This document shows positions 10,671 through 21,663 of a DNA stretch of 64,000 nucleotides, piece after piece. A program made the position numbers and the translations under genes. Each line of letters opens with the position of its first letter. Position 1 is the first letter of the stretch. This DNA comes from Piromyces finnis (lineage: Eukaryota > Neocallimastigomycota > Neocallimastigomycetes > Neocallimastigales > Neocallimastigaceae). The notes under the pieces were generated by a model. It ran no database searches and was not told the DNA's origin. It was given only the letters and a program-made list of their open reading frames with translations. The DNA is taken from contig MCFH01000004.1 in the NCBI GenBank assembly GCA_002104945.1, positions 1,154,001 to 1,218,000 on the forward strand, written 5' to 3'.

Positions 10671-12173
10671 ATGAAATTTAATTCAATTTTAAAGTTAACT
10701 ACAGCTGTTATTGCTGCTTCTTCAGTTAATGCCTATGAATCTCTTAAGTCAAAGGCCGGTAATTTCAGAATTGGTGTAGCTACTAGTTCTAATAAATTCA
10801 ATAACGCTGGTTACTCTCAAGCTATGGCTAATTTCAACTATATGGTTGCTGAAAATGCATGTAAAATGGTTGGTATTCAACCACAACAAGGAAAGTACGA
10901 TTTTAGCCAATGTGATGCTCACTACAATAAAGCCAAAGAATTAGGAATGGCTTTCCGTGGTCATTGTTTAGTTTGGCACTCTATGCCACCAAGTTGGTTT
11001 GAAAATTTAAAGGGTGATGCATTAAAGAATGCAATGGTAGATCACATTAACAAGACTTTAAAGTATTATGAAGGTAAGATTGATTCCTGGGATGTTGTAA
11101 ATGAAGCTATTGATGATTCTTCCAATGGTCCACAATGGAAGATGCGCCCATCCTTCCTTTATCAAAATATTCCAGATTTCGTTGATCTTGCCTTTAAGAC
11201 AGCTCGTGCTGCTTCTTCAACTACCAAACTTTTCTACAATGATTATAATACTGAAGGTATTTATGGTAAATCTGAAGCTGTATTTAACTTTGTTAAGGAT
11301 ATGAAATCTCGTAATATTCCAATCGATGGTGTTGGTCTTCAATACCACGTTTCTACTCAATCTTTCCCACAATATGAAAAGATTAATGATTTAATTGGTC
11401 GCTACTGTCAACTTGGTTTAGAAGTTCACATTACTGAAATGGATGTTAAGTCTGGAGGTAATGCTAGTGGACAAGCCAAGGTTTACTCTGAAGCCCTTAA
11501 AGCTTGTTTAAGCAACTCATGTTGTAAGGCTTTCTTAGTTTGGGGTGTTGGTGATAACGATAGTTGGTTAGGTGCTAATGAAGCTGGTTTACTTTTCGAT
11601 AGCAATTATCAACCAAAGGCTGCATACAATGCTTTAATTGAAACTTTAGGTGGTGGTGTTCCAGCTGGTAATACTAATTCAGCTCCAGTAATTAATAATA
11701 CACCATCAAATGATGCTCCAGCTAACAATAATCAAGGTGCTAACTTTGATCAAGGTAATCAAGGCGGTAATCCATGGGGTGGTAACCAAGGCGGTAATCC
11801 ATGGGATCAAGGTAACCAAGGCGGTAATCCATGGGGTGGTAACCAAGGTGGTAATCCATGGGGTGGTAACCAAGGTGGTAATCCATGGGATCAAGGTAAC
11901 CAAGGTGGTAATCCATGGGGTGGCAACCAAGGTGGTAATCCATGGGGTGGTAACCAAGGTGGTAATCCATGGGATCAAGGAAACCAAGGTGGTAATCCAT
12001 GGGGTCAATGGGCTGCTCCACCATCTAATTCAGCAGTTGCTTCACCAGATGCCAATAATGGTAATTGTGCTGGACCATGGGCTCAATGCGGTGGTCAAGG
12101 ATTCAATGGTCCAACTTGTTGCCAACAAGGTTCCTGTAAGAAAATCAATGAATACTATTCTCAATGTCAATAA
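10671..12173 (+). CDS. Secreted GH10 endo-1,4-beta-xylanase with C-terminal CBM1
   Basis: A 500-residue secreted enzyme. Signal peptide [21 protein letters not shown] is followed by a GH10 TIM barrel (about 22-330). Diagnostic segments are the [15 protein letters not shown] strand, WDVVNEA with acid/base Glu145, and [11 protein letters not shown] with nucleophile Glu256. The linker (about 350-450) is a tandem repeat of NQGGNPWGG and [10 protein letters not shown] units. The CBM1 (about 465-500) holds [15 protein letters not shown] and ends YYSQCQ. GH10 enzymes accept more decorated xylan than GH11, so with the two upstream GH11 genes this gives complementary xylanases in one stretch, all CBM1-tethered and free of dockerins. 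There is no intron, and codons are richer in G/C than the flanks. The family assignment is certain. Confidence 0.95.
   Translation: MKFNSILKLTTAVIAASSVNAYESLKSKAGNFRIGVATSSNKFNNAGYSQAMANFNYMVAENACKMVGIQPQQGKYDFSQCDAHYNKAKELGMAFRGHCLVWHSMPPSWFENLKGDALKNAMVDHINKTLKYYEGKIDSWDVVNEAIDDSSNGPQWKMRPSFLYQNIPDFVDLAFKTARAASSTTKLFYNDYNTEGIYGKSEAVFNFVKDMKSRNIPIDGVGLQYHVSTQSFPQYEKINDLIGRYCQLGLEVHITEMDVKSGGNASGQAKVYSEALKACLSNSCCKAFLVWGVGDNDSWLGANEAGLLFDSNYQPKAAYNALIETLGGGVPAGNTNSAPVINNTPSNDAPANNNQGANFDQGNQGGNPWGGNQGGNPWDQGNQGGNPWGGNQGGNPWGGNQGGNPWDQGNQGGNPWGGNQGGNPWGGNQGGNPWDQGNQGGNPWGQWAAPPSNSAVASPDANNGNCAGPWAQCGGQGFNGPTCCQQGSCKKINEYYSQCQ
11745..12005 (+). repeat. Coding minisatellite of the GH10 linker
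   Basis: Tandem 27-base units read GGTAACCAAGG-GGTAATCCATGG with GGGT or GATCAA variants, encoding Asn-Gln-Gly-Gly-Asn-Pro-Trp-(Gly-Gly or Asp-Gln-Gly). Early units use GGC and later ones GGT at one Gly codon, so blocks of units have been copied together. Each unit carries one Trp, as in the unrelated GH11 linker. Confidence 0.9.
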
Positions 12174-12289
12174 ATTGAGAGAAGAGTATTTTAAATAATT
12201 CTTTTTTTAATCTCACTAATATATTAATAATATATGTATAATATTTTTATTGAACTTATTATAATTTAATAGTTGTATACAATAGTTGT

Positions 12290-12635
12290 AATATGTATAC
12301 ATAAAACTAAAATTATTATTTTTTACTATCTTTTTAATAAAATTATTAATGATTTAAAAAAAATGACAATGGAGTGTTTAAATACTATTATTTATGTTGT
12401 AAGATTTAGAATTGTGTGATTTGGGATTACTCATTTGAGAGATATGTGTAAGTTTATGAAAAATTTTTTAATGAAATATAAGGATAAGAATTAAAAGAAT
12501 TAAAAAAATATAGCATGGTATGTATACAGTAATATGTATACATAAAACTAAAATTATTATTTTTTACTATCTTTTTAATAAAATTATTAATGATTTAAAA
12601 AAAATGACAATGGAGTGTTTAAATACTATTATTTA
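12290..12635 (+). repeat. 241-bp tandem duplication split by the LINE insertion
   Basis: The sequence starting AATATGTATACATAAAACTA at 12290 starts again at 12531, a period of 241 bases. The first unit runs whole to about 12523. The second runs to 12635, where the LINE begins, and resumes beyond the LINE poly(A) at 18370 through about 18510 (ending GCATGGTATGTA). The duplication therefore predates the LINE. No gene lies in the unit. Confidence 0.9.
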
Positions 12636-12636
12636 C

Positions 12637-12884
12637 CTCTTGGGAACGTGCCTTCATTTATTTAATAAATGTAGTTTCTCAAGGGGGTCTACTCATGCTC
12701 ATGGTACTGAGAGAGTAGAAAGAATTAAATCCAAGTATTGCGCAATGGATGCTTGGTGCCCTCTTAGGAATGTGCCTTCATTTATTTAATAAATGTAATT
12801 TCTCAAGGGGGTCTACTCATGCTCATGGTACTGAGAGAGTAGAAAGAATTAAATCCAAGCATTGCGCAATGGATGCTTGGTTAG
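12637..12884 (+). promoter_or_regulatory. LINE 5' monomers (two, 124-bp period)
   Basis: Units start CTCTTGGGAACGTGCC at 12637 and CTCTTAGGAATGTGCC at 12761. Each contains CAAGGGGGTCTACTCATG, CATGGTACTGAGAGAG and the palindrome ATTGCGCAAT (12737-12746, 12861-12870), which equals the ideal C/EBP-type bZIP half-site pair. Tandem 5' monomers act as promoters in mouse L1; that role here is inference. The same monomers recur in the second LINE. Confidence 0.75.
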
Positions 12885-12943
12885 TCTTCAAGGGAAAATT
12901 ATTAGGACTAAGCTCATGGTACTGAGCGATTAAAAAACATTTT

Positions 12944-12971
12944 ATTCATCAAATTTAAGTATTTGATGAAT
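12944..12971 (+). promoter_or_regulatory. Perfect 11-bp hairpin in LINE 5' UTR
   Basis: ATTCATCAAAT, a 6-base loop, then ATTTGATGAAT. In the second LINE the left arm has one changed base. It could be an RNA structure recognised in translation or packaging; the role is unknown. Confidence 0.5.
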
Positions 12972-13534
12972 AAGTGAATGTTTGATTTTTCAGGTAAGTT
13001 TGTATAGTATTTAATTAGAAGAGTAATACATTTTGTTGCTGTATTTTTTCTTTTATTCATGTATTCATGTAGTACTACTCTTCTCTTGTAAGAATCCAAT
13101 GTAGTCAACTTTAGCATTTGCATTGTACTTTTATATTCATGTAGCTATTGTTGTATTGTTTCTTGTAAGAGACTGATTCACTCTACATCATGTAAAAATA
13201 CTATTCACAAGCTTTCTGGTGTCAACATTCTTGATTCAAATTTTTTACCAATTTAAATATTTAATGAAAAGTAAAGTCAAACAAGTTTAGTGTCAAAAAG
13301 CGATTCGAATTTACTAACAACAAACCAAACTAGAATTTTTAAAGAAAATTTACAACTAGAATTCAAAAAAAGAAACTTTAAACTTTAAACAAAGCATCGT
13401 AACAATTTTTGTACTATCCAGAACTTTTAAGAAGAAAGAGAGAGACAGATTTTTTTTTTTCCATATACGTTATATTTATAATTTTTATTAGTATTTATTT
13501 TATATTCAATATTTTTTAATTAGAATTAATTATC

Positions 13535-16500
13535 ATGTCAGTCCTTTATATTAAAGATAAGAATTATATCAGACGTGGTACCCGGTCTTATGGTATCCCC
13601 TTAGATGATATTCGCTCCTTCTTTATCCGTGGTATTCGATCATGGTCAGTAAATATGCTATGGGAAAAACTTGAGGTTATTCTAGAAGATAAATTTAATT
13701 CAGTTATTAGTGTTAAATATTTTCAAACTTTCAATGATCACTTTTTCTTAGTCAAGGTTCATGGTTCATCAAAAGATTGTATTAAAATCTTACACTTGTT
13801 AAAGAAGAAACTTTCAGTTACCTCAGTTTCCTTTTCAGCTCGTAGTAGAAGGAATCACAAATACACTTTTTCCACTCTCAAACGTAAAATTTTAGTTTCT
13901 AATAAACATCAACATTCTATTCAACAATCATTTCAACAATCAGTTCAACAATCAGTTCAACAATCTCATCAACAATCCGATCTTCAACAAGATCTTCAAC
14001 AAGTTTTCCATCATGAAAATATTCCAGATCTACAGCAAACACAATTTCAATCTCAACATTCAACAATTAATTCTAATAGTTCTATCAACTCTGATAACAG
14101 TTCAATAGTTGATAGTTCTTCAGTTTCACAGCCATCTAGTAATAGTTCTACTTATTCCTCTGATGCATCATCCATTAATAACGATGACTTTAATAATAAT
14201 AATAATAGCAACGATTCTTCCTCATCCAACAAGCCTGATAACTTTTCTTTTTGTCTTAGTTGGAACACCAATGGGTGGAATCACGAAAAGAGAGATAGTA
14301 TCAGCTATTTCACAGCTATTTTCAAACCATTATTTTTATGTTTCCAAGAAACTGGTAATGGTTCTGGATCGAATACAGATTATCCTTGTCGTGTTACTTT
14401 GCGAAACTATAGACACTTTTTCAAGAAAGCTGACGAATCAGTTCCTGGAATGAGAGGTTTATATTTAGGTTTTCACAATTCATGTCAAGCCTCACTTGAA
14501 AACTTCTCTGGAAAGTATATTATTTCTATTTATACTTTTAGTCTCTGGAATAGATTCAAATGCTCGATTGGAAATGTTTATATGCCTCATAGTCATCACA
14601 ACATCTATGTTGATCATGCAAAGTTAGAAGTTCGCTTGTGGTTACAAACTCATTCATCCCATCCATCGATTCTTGTTGGTGATTTTAATATGTCTAAAGT
14701 AAAATTATCCAACTGGTTATCAACTAATGGATTAGGAGATTGGGAAATTCTTCCGCTTAGAGGGTCGACTATCTCTTGGACTCGAGGTGATCAATCTTCC
14801 GACATTGACCATGCTCTTATCAATTCGAAGATGAAAGATCTTATTCACTCAGGATCATTTATAAATAATTTTTATCCAGTATCAGACCATAAGCCACTTC
14901 TTATTAATGGTAAAATTATTCCTATGGAAGATTTTTCTAATGACTTTAATGTTCCTAAGAAAATTCTGAAATGGAATAGAGTAAAATGTATTGAGGAAAA
15001 GGAATCTATTCTCAGTCATAATAAATTCCAAATACTTTCAGCAAAATTCAACGATCCTAATGTTTCAACAGATGAACTTTCCAAAGAGTTTACTTCAACT
15101 GCTTTTTCAATTGCAGACGAGCTCAGTATTACCTCAGCAAATAATGTTATAAAGTCTTCATTTCATATTTCACAACAAATTTTTAATCTTCAAAAAATCA
15201 AAATGAAGTTGTATAAGAGATTTAAAAAAGAAAGAATTTATGATATAGATGAATTTATTAAACGAATTAAAATCTACCGTAAGCTCATTGATTACATCCA
15301 CAAAAGATGTAATGAATTTAGGAAACAAGAATATCTTCATTGGATTAAAACAGGATGTGAGTATATGAAGAGTCATAATCCTAAGAAGGCCTGGAAATGG
15401 ATCAAGAAAACTGCAAAAATTGGAAAAGATTCTTTCTTTATTGCTCAACCAATTAAAAATAAAAATGGAGAATTAGTTGTTGCTACGGAAGAACAACTAG
15501 ATGTGTGGCATGATCATTTCGAAAATCTTGCATCAGACCCAAGTGGTGTAAGTCTTGATTTGGAGCATTGGTATGAAGAACCAACGAATAAACGTTTTTC
15601 ACTTCCTATGCTTGATGAGTGGGATATCAACCAAAATATTAGTATTGATGAAGTCAAGTCAGCTATCCTCACTACTCCAAATTATAAAGCATCAGGTCCG
15701 GATGGTATTCCAATTGAATTTTACAAAGCATTAGTTCCATCAAGTAATGATTCTAATAATGCTACAGATAATAATTCTTCTGGTAATACTACTTCAGATA
15801 ATGATGCTCATGGTTTAAATTTTATTCTTAAATTATTCAACCGTATTTGGGATGGAGATTTCCCCAACTCATGGAATGAATCCAGTATTGTTTCTATTCC
15901 TAAGAAGGGTGATTTGACAGATTGTGATAACTATCGAGGTATATCACTTATCAATAATGGTATTAAGTTGATTTCCAAAATTGTCACCACTAGAATCTCA
16001 GAATATGGTTTAAAGAATAATTTCATTAGACCTGAACAATTTGGTTTTCGAAAAAAGGAAGAAAGTATCAGTCTTTTCATCTCAATCCAAGAAATATGCC
16101 GTAGACGTCAATTAGATAATAAAGAGACATATTTGGCCTTTTTAGATCTCAGGAAAGCATACGATTCAGTCCCAATCGGTAATATTCTCCATAAATTAGA
16201 TTGTTTAGGAATCCGAGGTAAGAGTTTACAATTCATCAAAAATTTATATTTAACATCTAAGGCTAATGTCAAATTAGATGGACAATTCTCGAAATCTTTT
16301 GATGTGAAGAAAGGAGTCCGTCAAGGATGCCCTCTTTCTCCTATTCTCTTTAATCTCTTTATTAATGATATATTTAGAGAGTGCGAAGATCTAGGAGTCA
16401 GTTTAGGTGACACTCGATGCTGTGGTGGACTTTTTGCAGATGATATAGTTATTTGTGCTCCAACAAGAGGATGCTTAAAAAAGATGCTTAGAAGAGTTAA

Positions 16501-18088
16501 TGAATGGGCCTTGTATAATGAAATGGAATTTGGTATCCAGAAATGTTCAACGATGGTGATTCGTCCTGAATCAATAGAAAATCAGATCAAGAGAGATCCA
16601 ACATTTTACTTAGCAGGACAACCCATTCCAACTACTGATTGTTATACTTATCTTGGTGTTCCATTTGATAAGAATCTGTCCCTTAAACCAGTAATTAAAG
16701 TTCTTAATAACAAGGTTTTGAAAGGACTTTTTTCAGTCAGTAAATTCTTAAGAAATCCTAATATTCCTATTCCCTTCAAAAAGCTAGTACTTAACTCACA
16801 AGTGATTAGCAGAGTTTCATACTTTGCACCATTACTTGGATCCAACAAAGCTAGGTCTAGGATTGCTCAGAAGCATGTTAACAAAGGAATACGATGGGTT
16901 GCCGGAGTTCATAAAGCTGTATCGTTTATATCTTTATACTCTATCTCAAAAGATTTGAATATTCCTCCATTGTCAGCCAAATGTGCTTTAGCTCAGGTTA
17001 GATGTTTTAACAAATGGAAAAACTCAAATTGTATTATCTCACACCTTGTCAATTACATTCCTAAATTTAGAAAATACACGTGGTGCAAATCAAGTAGGAC
17101 ACTTGATAAAAAACTAAAGAAACATGGAGATGTTAAAGCAGTTAAAAACTTTTATTGGAAAGATCTCAAAGGGAATTCAATCAAAGCGCAATATTATGAT
17201 GATAATAAATTTAGTGAAACTAAAGATTTTATTAAATTATGTTATGAGTACCCAGAGTTTGCCTATGGCTTCTACTGGCTATTGAAAGCAAGAAGCGGAT
17301 ACAAGTTGGATGCTAGAGTTGCCAAAGCTGCTAAATTTGTTGATCCAGTTTGTCCTAACTACTGTCCATGTTGCAAGTGTGGAGATCAAAGTATTAAACA
17401 TTGGTTATTAGATTGTCCAACATTTAGAGATATCCGTATTAAACATTATGATTCCATAGTCCAGCTATTAAATTTTTTCAGTCAACGTAATTTCAATAGT
17501 CCTATCAATAATAATGAAATTGATAATGTCAGTAGAGATAGCAATAACAGTAATAGTAATAGTAACAATAATAATAATAACAATAGTAATAATAACAATA
17601 GTAATAATAACAATAGTAGTAATAGTAATAATAGAAATAGTAATAATAACAATAGTAGTAATAGAAATAATAATATTAATAATGATAGAAATAGTGAAGA
17701 TAATAATTCTAATTTAGATAGTAATTTAGTTAATGATAGTAATAGTTCTAATAATCCGGTGAATATTAATGTGTATGATTATTCTAGTGTGTGCAGTAAA
17801 ATATTTAAATTCCTTCTTGGGGGAAGAAGTTTTAACAATATTAATTACAATTCAAGGGAATGGAAAGAACTTTGTAAGCGTCAGATTCAATCTGGTACTA
17901 ATGAAGGAGCACCATTCTTGACGGTAAACGCGGAACTTCTAACCAAAATCATGCCTTTTGCTATTGGCCAGCAATGGTCAATGTTCAAAAGGTTTGAAGC
18001 AACATCCAAGAGCGTCAATGCTGAAGAAACAGTAAGACAGGCCAGGAGGGCCAGCGCAACCAATGGAGATCATAATTTTGTTCCATGA
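13535..18088 (+). CDS. LINE polyprotein: N-terminal RNA-binding-like domain, APE endonuclease, reverse transcriptase, Cys/His knuckle
   Basis: A 1517-residue protein for target-primed reverse transcription. Residues 1-110 show alternating strands and helices that could be an RRM-like fold (inference). Residues about 125-235 are Gln- then Ser/Asn-rich. The exonuclease-endonuclease-phosphatase domain (about 236-460) shows LSWNTNGW, CFQET, GNVYMPH, LVGDFN, the SDIDH element and SDHKPL. The reverse transcriptase (about 780-1040) shows IPKKGDLTDCDNYRGISL, AFLDLRKAYDSVP, GVRQGCPLSPILFNLFIN and the catalytic FADD near residue 967. A zinc-knuckle pattern CCKCGDQSIKHWLLDC follows near 1276-1290, then an Asn/Ser-rich low-complexity stretch and a conserved tail. 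There is no RNase H and no separate ORF1. All key residues are present. Confidence 0.95.
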   Translation: MSVLYIKDKNYIRRGTRSYGIPLDDIRSFFIRGIRSWSVNMLWEKLEVILEDKFNSVISVKYFQTFNDHFFLVKVHGSSKDCIKILHLLKKKLSVTSVSFSARSRRNHKYTFSTLKRKILVSNKHQHSIQQSFQQSVQQSVQQSHQQSDLQQDLQQVFHHENIPDLQQTQFQSQHSTINSNSSINSDNSSIVDSSSVSQPSSNSSTYSSDASSINNDDFNNNNNSNDSSSSNKPDNFSFCLSWNTNGWNHEKRDSISYFTAIFKPLFLCFQETGNGSGSNTDYPCRVTLRNYRHFFKKADESVPGMRGLYLGFHNSCQASLENFSGKYIISIYTFSLWNRFKCSIGNVYMPHSHHNIYVDHAKLEVRLWLQTHSSHPSILVGDFNMSKVKLSNWLSTNGLGDWEILPLRGSTISWTRGDQSSDIDHALINSKMKDLIHSGSFINNFYPVSDHKPLLINGKIIPMEDFSNDFNVPKKILKWNRVKCIEEKESILSHNKFQILSAKFNDPNVSTDELSKEFTSTAFSIADELSITSANNVIKSSFHISQQIFNLQKIKMKLYKRFKKERIYDIDEFIKRIKIYRKLIDYIHKRCNEFRKQEYLHWIKTGCEYMKSHNPKKAWKWIKKTAKIGKDSFFIAQPIKNKNGELVVATEEQLDVWHDHFENLASDPSGVSLDLEHWYEEPTNKRFSLPMLDEWDINQNISIDEVKSAILTTPNYKASGPDGIPIEFYKALVPSSNDSNNATDNNSSGNTTSDNDAHGLNFILKLFNRIWDGDFPNSWNESSIVSIPKKGDLTDCDNYRGISLINNGIKLISKIVTTRISEYGLKNNFIRPEQFGFRKKEESISLFISIQEICRRRQLDNKETYLAFLDLRKAYDSVPIGNILHKLDCLGIRGKSLQFIKNLYLTSKANVKLDGQFSKSFDVKKGVRQGCPLSPILFNLFINDIFRECEDLGVSLGDTRCCGGLFADDIVICAPTRGCLKKMLRRVNEWALYNEMEFGIQKCSTMVIRPESIENQIKRDPTFYLAGQPIPTTDCYTYLGVPFDKNLSLKPVIKVLNNKVLKGLFSVSKFLRNPNIPIPFKKLVLNSQVISRVSYFAPLLGSNKARSRIAQKHVNKGIRWVAGVHKAVSFISLYSISKDLNIPPLSAKCALAQVRCFNKWKNSNCIISHLVNYIPKFRKYTWCKSSRTLDKKLKKHGDVKAVKNFYWKDLKGNSIKAQYYDDNKFSETKDFIKLCYEYPEFAYGFYWLLKARSGYKLDARVAKAAKFVDPVCPNYCPCCKCGDQSIKHWLLDCPTFRDIRIKHYDSIVQLLNFFSQRNFNSPINNNEIDNVSRDSNNSNSNSNNNNNNNSNNNNSNNNNSSNSNNRNSNNNNSSNRNNNINNDRNSEDNNSNLDSNLVNDSNSSNNPVNINVYDYSSVCSKIFKFLLGGRSFNNINYNSREWKELCKRQIQSGTNEGAPFLTVNAELLTKIMPFAIGQQWSMFKRFEATSKSVNAEETVRQARRASATNGDHNFVP

Positions 18089-18324
18089 CAAAATTTTGAT
18101 CTTTGGCTCGGTGTCCCATTGGAAGTCAAATACAATTATTATACTTTAGTATGATAGTGGCTTTCTTACTTTAATTAAAATTACTAGAATACATTATACC
18201 CAATTTTTATTCATTTGTGTTTATTTAAACATATTTTTTTTTTATTTTTATTTATTTTTAATTTTTTATTACATGTATTATAATTTTAATTAAATTAATA
18301 ATAAAGTTTAAAATATTTGATGCC

Positions 18325-18369
<45 letters not shown>
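18089..18369 (+). other. LINE 3' UTR and poly(A) tail
   Basis: About 240 bases of increasingly AT-rich 3' UTR with AATAAAG near 18299, then 42 uninterrupted A (18328-18369) abutting the target duplication. Confidence 0.85.
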
Positions 18370-18372
<3 letters not shown>

Positions 18373-18381
18373 TATTATTTA

Positions 18382-18537
18382 TGTTGTAAGATTTAGAATT
18401 GTGTGATTTGGGATTACTCATTTGAGAGATATGTGTAAGTTTATGAAAAATTTTTTAATGAAATATAAGGATAAGAATTAAAAGAATTAAAAAAATATAG
18501 CATGGTATGTAATATTTAGAAAAAATATAAAAATAAT

Positions 18538-18592
<55 letters not shown>

Positions 18593-19889
18593 TTGATAGA
18601 ATATGAGGAATTACTAATACATGTAATATATTAATGTATGTTTGTGTGAAATGGTGCAAGCCACGCTATATTATATAAATATTACCTGCATCGCAATAAG
18701 CTTTTTTAATATTAAATGAAGTTTATATAATTAATTAAGATCACAAACAAGTACTAGATTCTAATATTTATTTATTTTTTTATTCATTCTTCATTTATTT
18801 CAACTTTGAAATAAAAAATACTATAATCAAAAATTTATTTATAGTTCTAAATAAAATTGTTAAAAATAATATATATTAAATAAAGTTTTAAATAAATTTT
18901 CTTTTTCTCCTTTTTTTTTTTTGCTTGTGTAGCTTAAGCAAATAGTAATAAATAATCAAAATATTGATTTGCATAATTTCAAAAAGCCGTTTATAAAATA
19001 ATAATAATATATTTATATCTAAAATTTTAATACATATTTAAGAATGAAATGATTATATAATTTTCTTTATTTCATTGAATACTTATATATTCAACTTTGT
19101 TATAGTAAAATAAAAGTAACTTAATCTTCAAATTTTATTATTTAAAAGGGTGTAGTATTTAATGTTGATATGTAAAAAGATTTTTCATTTACCACTATCA
19201 AATTTTTAAAATTTTTCTCCACTTATTACCAAACATAAATATATATATATAAACTATTAGATAATTGGATGATTTAATGGATTTATTGGCAATTGTATCA
19301 ACATTTTATGAGAAAAATAAATTAAATAGAAAAATGAAATATGAATTTTTTAAAAAAAGTTTTATCTTTTAATGTAATTTTATTCTATTTAAAATTAATT
19401 CAATCACTAATGGAGTATTAAAAGAGAAAAGAGAAAAAAGAAAAAAATTGATAAAATTATTATAATATATTATAAAATATAAGTTTGGTAAAATGGTTAT
19501 ATTTCATAATAATATAATATATAAATTTCCCATTTTTATAATTAACAATAATTTTTAAAATTTTTCGTATAATTTATACCTACTAAAATGAAAAAAAAAA
19601 TTTTAAAATTGTTTTTGTGTAAATTTAATAAAAAAAATTTTTTTTTTCTAGAACTTTATATGTTATTAAATTTCATGACTATCATAAAATTCATATCCTC
19701 CCCAATAAGTTAATAAATGAATAATTTATATATTTTAAGAGAAGAAGAAATATAAATAAATCTTGAATTTCTTTTTTTATATCTTCCATCTTGTTTTTTT
19801 TTTTTTTTTTTGTTTTTTTTTTGTTCTTGCTAAATATAATAATATAAAATTTATTTTTATATTAATACATTTTAGTTAAAGATAAAAAA
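18382..19889. other. Intergenic DNA between LINE and CotH gene
   Basis: The first 130 bases complete the 241-bp duplication unit. The rest is AT-rich with a (TTTA)n tract and long T runs near 19795-19822, and no ORF or RNA gene could be supported. Confidence 0.5.
18536..18594 (+). repeat. (TTTA)n microsatellite
   Basis: About 15 uninterrupted TTTA units. Confidence 0.95.
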
Positions 19890-21629
19890 ATGTTAAAAAA
19901 ACTTATAACAGTATTATTAGCAGGTAATATAAAATTTAATATTAAAAGTATCAAAAAATATTATATTAATAAAAAAAATAAAAAAGAAAGATAATATAAT
20001 AATATAAATCCAAATTTATATATACTTTAATTGATTTAATTTTATAATATAATATGTATATACATTTACATTTTATATATGATATTATTATAGTTTACTG
20101 CGTATCCGCAAAGAGTGACTTCATAGGCTCTGGAAGAAAAAGACCAGAACTTTTCGAATTGACTGATAATGAAGTTGCTGAATTTAGATTGACTATTCCT
20201 GAAGTTGAATTCGATGATTTAAAAGAACAATCTAAGTAGGGAATGGGAGGTCCACAAGATAATTTTAAAGTAAAACGTCAAGAAGGTGGGTTCCCAGGGG
20301 ATGGTGAATTTCAAGGTGAATTTGGTGACGATTTTGTATTTGACTTTGGTTCAAATATGTCTTCTTTCAAGACAAAAAATGGTAAATTAACCGTAAAATT
20401 AAATGGTAAAGAAAAAAATTTTAATAAAATTACTTTTTCTAGAGGAGGTACTTCTTCCCGTGAATTCGGTAAGCAAGGTTACAATTTCAAAATTCGTGGT
20501 GATAAAAATTTATATGGTCGTACTCAATTTAGACTCCGTCCAGACGCTCGTGAAGCTACCTTTTTAAGATCAAAATTAATGTGTGATATGCACAATCGTT
20601 TAGGTATTCCTTCAATTTCTGCTAATTATGCTACATTCTATATTAACGAAGAATTTATGGGATTCTATGTTTTAATGGATTCAATTAAATTATCATGGAT
20701 TGAAAGTGAATTTAATGATCCAGAAACTACCTCTTTATATGAATGTGGCAAAATGAATAATGATTTAACTGAAAAAGTATCTTCAAAGGGATGCACAAAT
20801 GAAAATGAGGATTATACTGATAAAACTGAATGGATTAATTTCTTAAGACGTTTAGATGCTGCACAAACCCCAGAAGATATTGAAGATATTTTTGATATTG
20901 ATTTATTTTTAAAGGAAATGGCTTTTGAATATTTGTCTGGTTCATGGGATCATTACCTTAACTTTGGTCATAACTTCTTTATGTACAAATCAAAGAATAA
21001 TAATAAATGGATGTATTTAACCTACGATTTTGATGCTGAACTTGGTCAAGATATTGCTATGGGTATTAAGGGTATGGATTTCACTGGTCAAAAAGAAATC
21101 ACCAATAGAGATTTTCCAACTTATACTATGGAAGAAATGATGAGATCCCGTCATCTTGTTGATATCTTAATTTTAAATAACTCTACCAGATACGATAATA
21201 TTCTTAAAGGTATGGTTACTGAAGTTTTTAATCCAGCTACCCTTTTCCCACATATTGATAAGTTGAAAGGATTTATTCGCCCATATGTTGAATTAGATAA
21301 ATCCAAATGAAAATGGTAAATATCCAGGAAGATTATGTGAAAAATTAGGTGACTATAGTTTAGCTCAATGGGATGCTAATTGTGAATTTACTAGAGTCAA
21401 AAGTACTCAAGGTAGTTCTGGTTATGGTTTAAAGTATTGGATTCTTGCCAAGTACAGAATTATTTGTAAAAAATACAACATGGAATGTGATGCAAAATAT
21501 ATGGATGAAAATTATCAATACCCTATTAATGAAGAAATTCATGTTTTAAATGATGATGACTTCTTTAAACCATTTATCCCAGAAGAATCCGTAACTTCCA
21601 TTATTGAAGATACTATCATTACCACTACC

Positions 21630-21663
<34 letters not shown>

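Larger units (their letters stand above)
12624..18381 (+). mobile_element. Complete non-LTR retrotransposon (LINE) with target-site duplication
   Basis: The element proper is 12636-18369 (5.73 kb). TACTATTATTTA (12624-12635 and 18370-18381) flanks it as a target duplication; up to three more A may belong but are masked by the tail. It has a 0.9-kb 5' region with two 124-bp monomers, one long ORF (13535-18088), a short 3' UTR and 42 A (18328-18369). The uninterrupted ORF, long pure tail and exact flanks indicate a recent and possibly active insertion. Clade is not assigned. Confidence 0.95.

Noticed and set aside
11706-12198. Overlapping ORFs on both strands across the GH10 linker
   Set aside because: Repeat shadows of the 27-base minisatellite. 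Periodicity explains the absence of stop codons.
12520-12789. 89-codon ORF across the LINE 5' monomers
   Set aside because: It begins outside the element, the 124-bp monomer period is not a multiple of three, and it is not kept as a unit in the second LINE.
12384-18510. A target-site duplication of about 140 bp around the LINE
   Set aside because: The long match comes from the earlier 241-bp tandem duplication; the duplication at the element edges is 12-15 bases.
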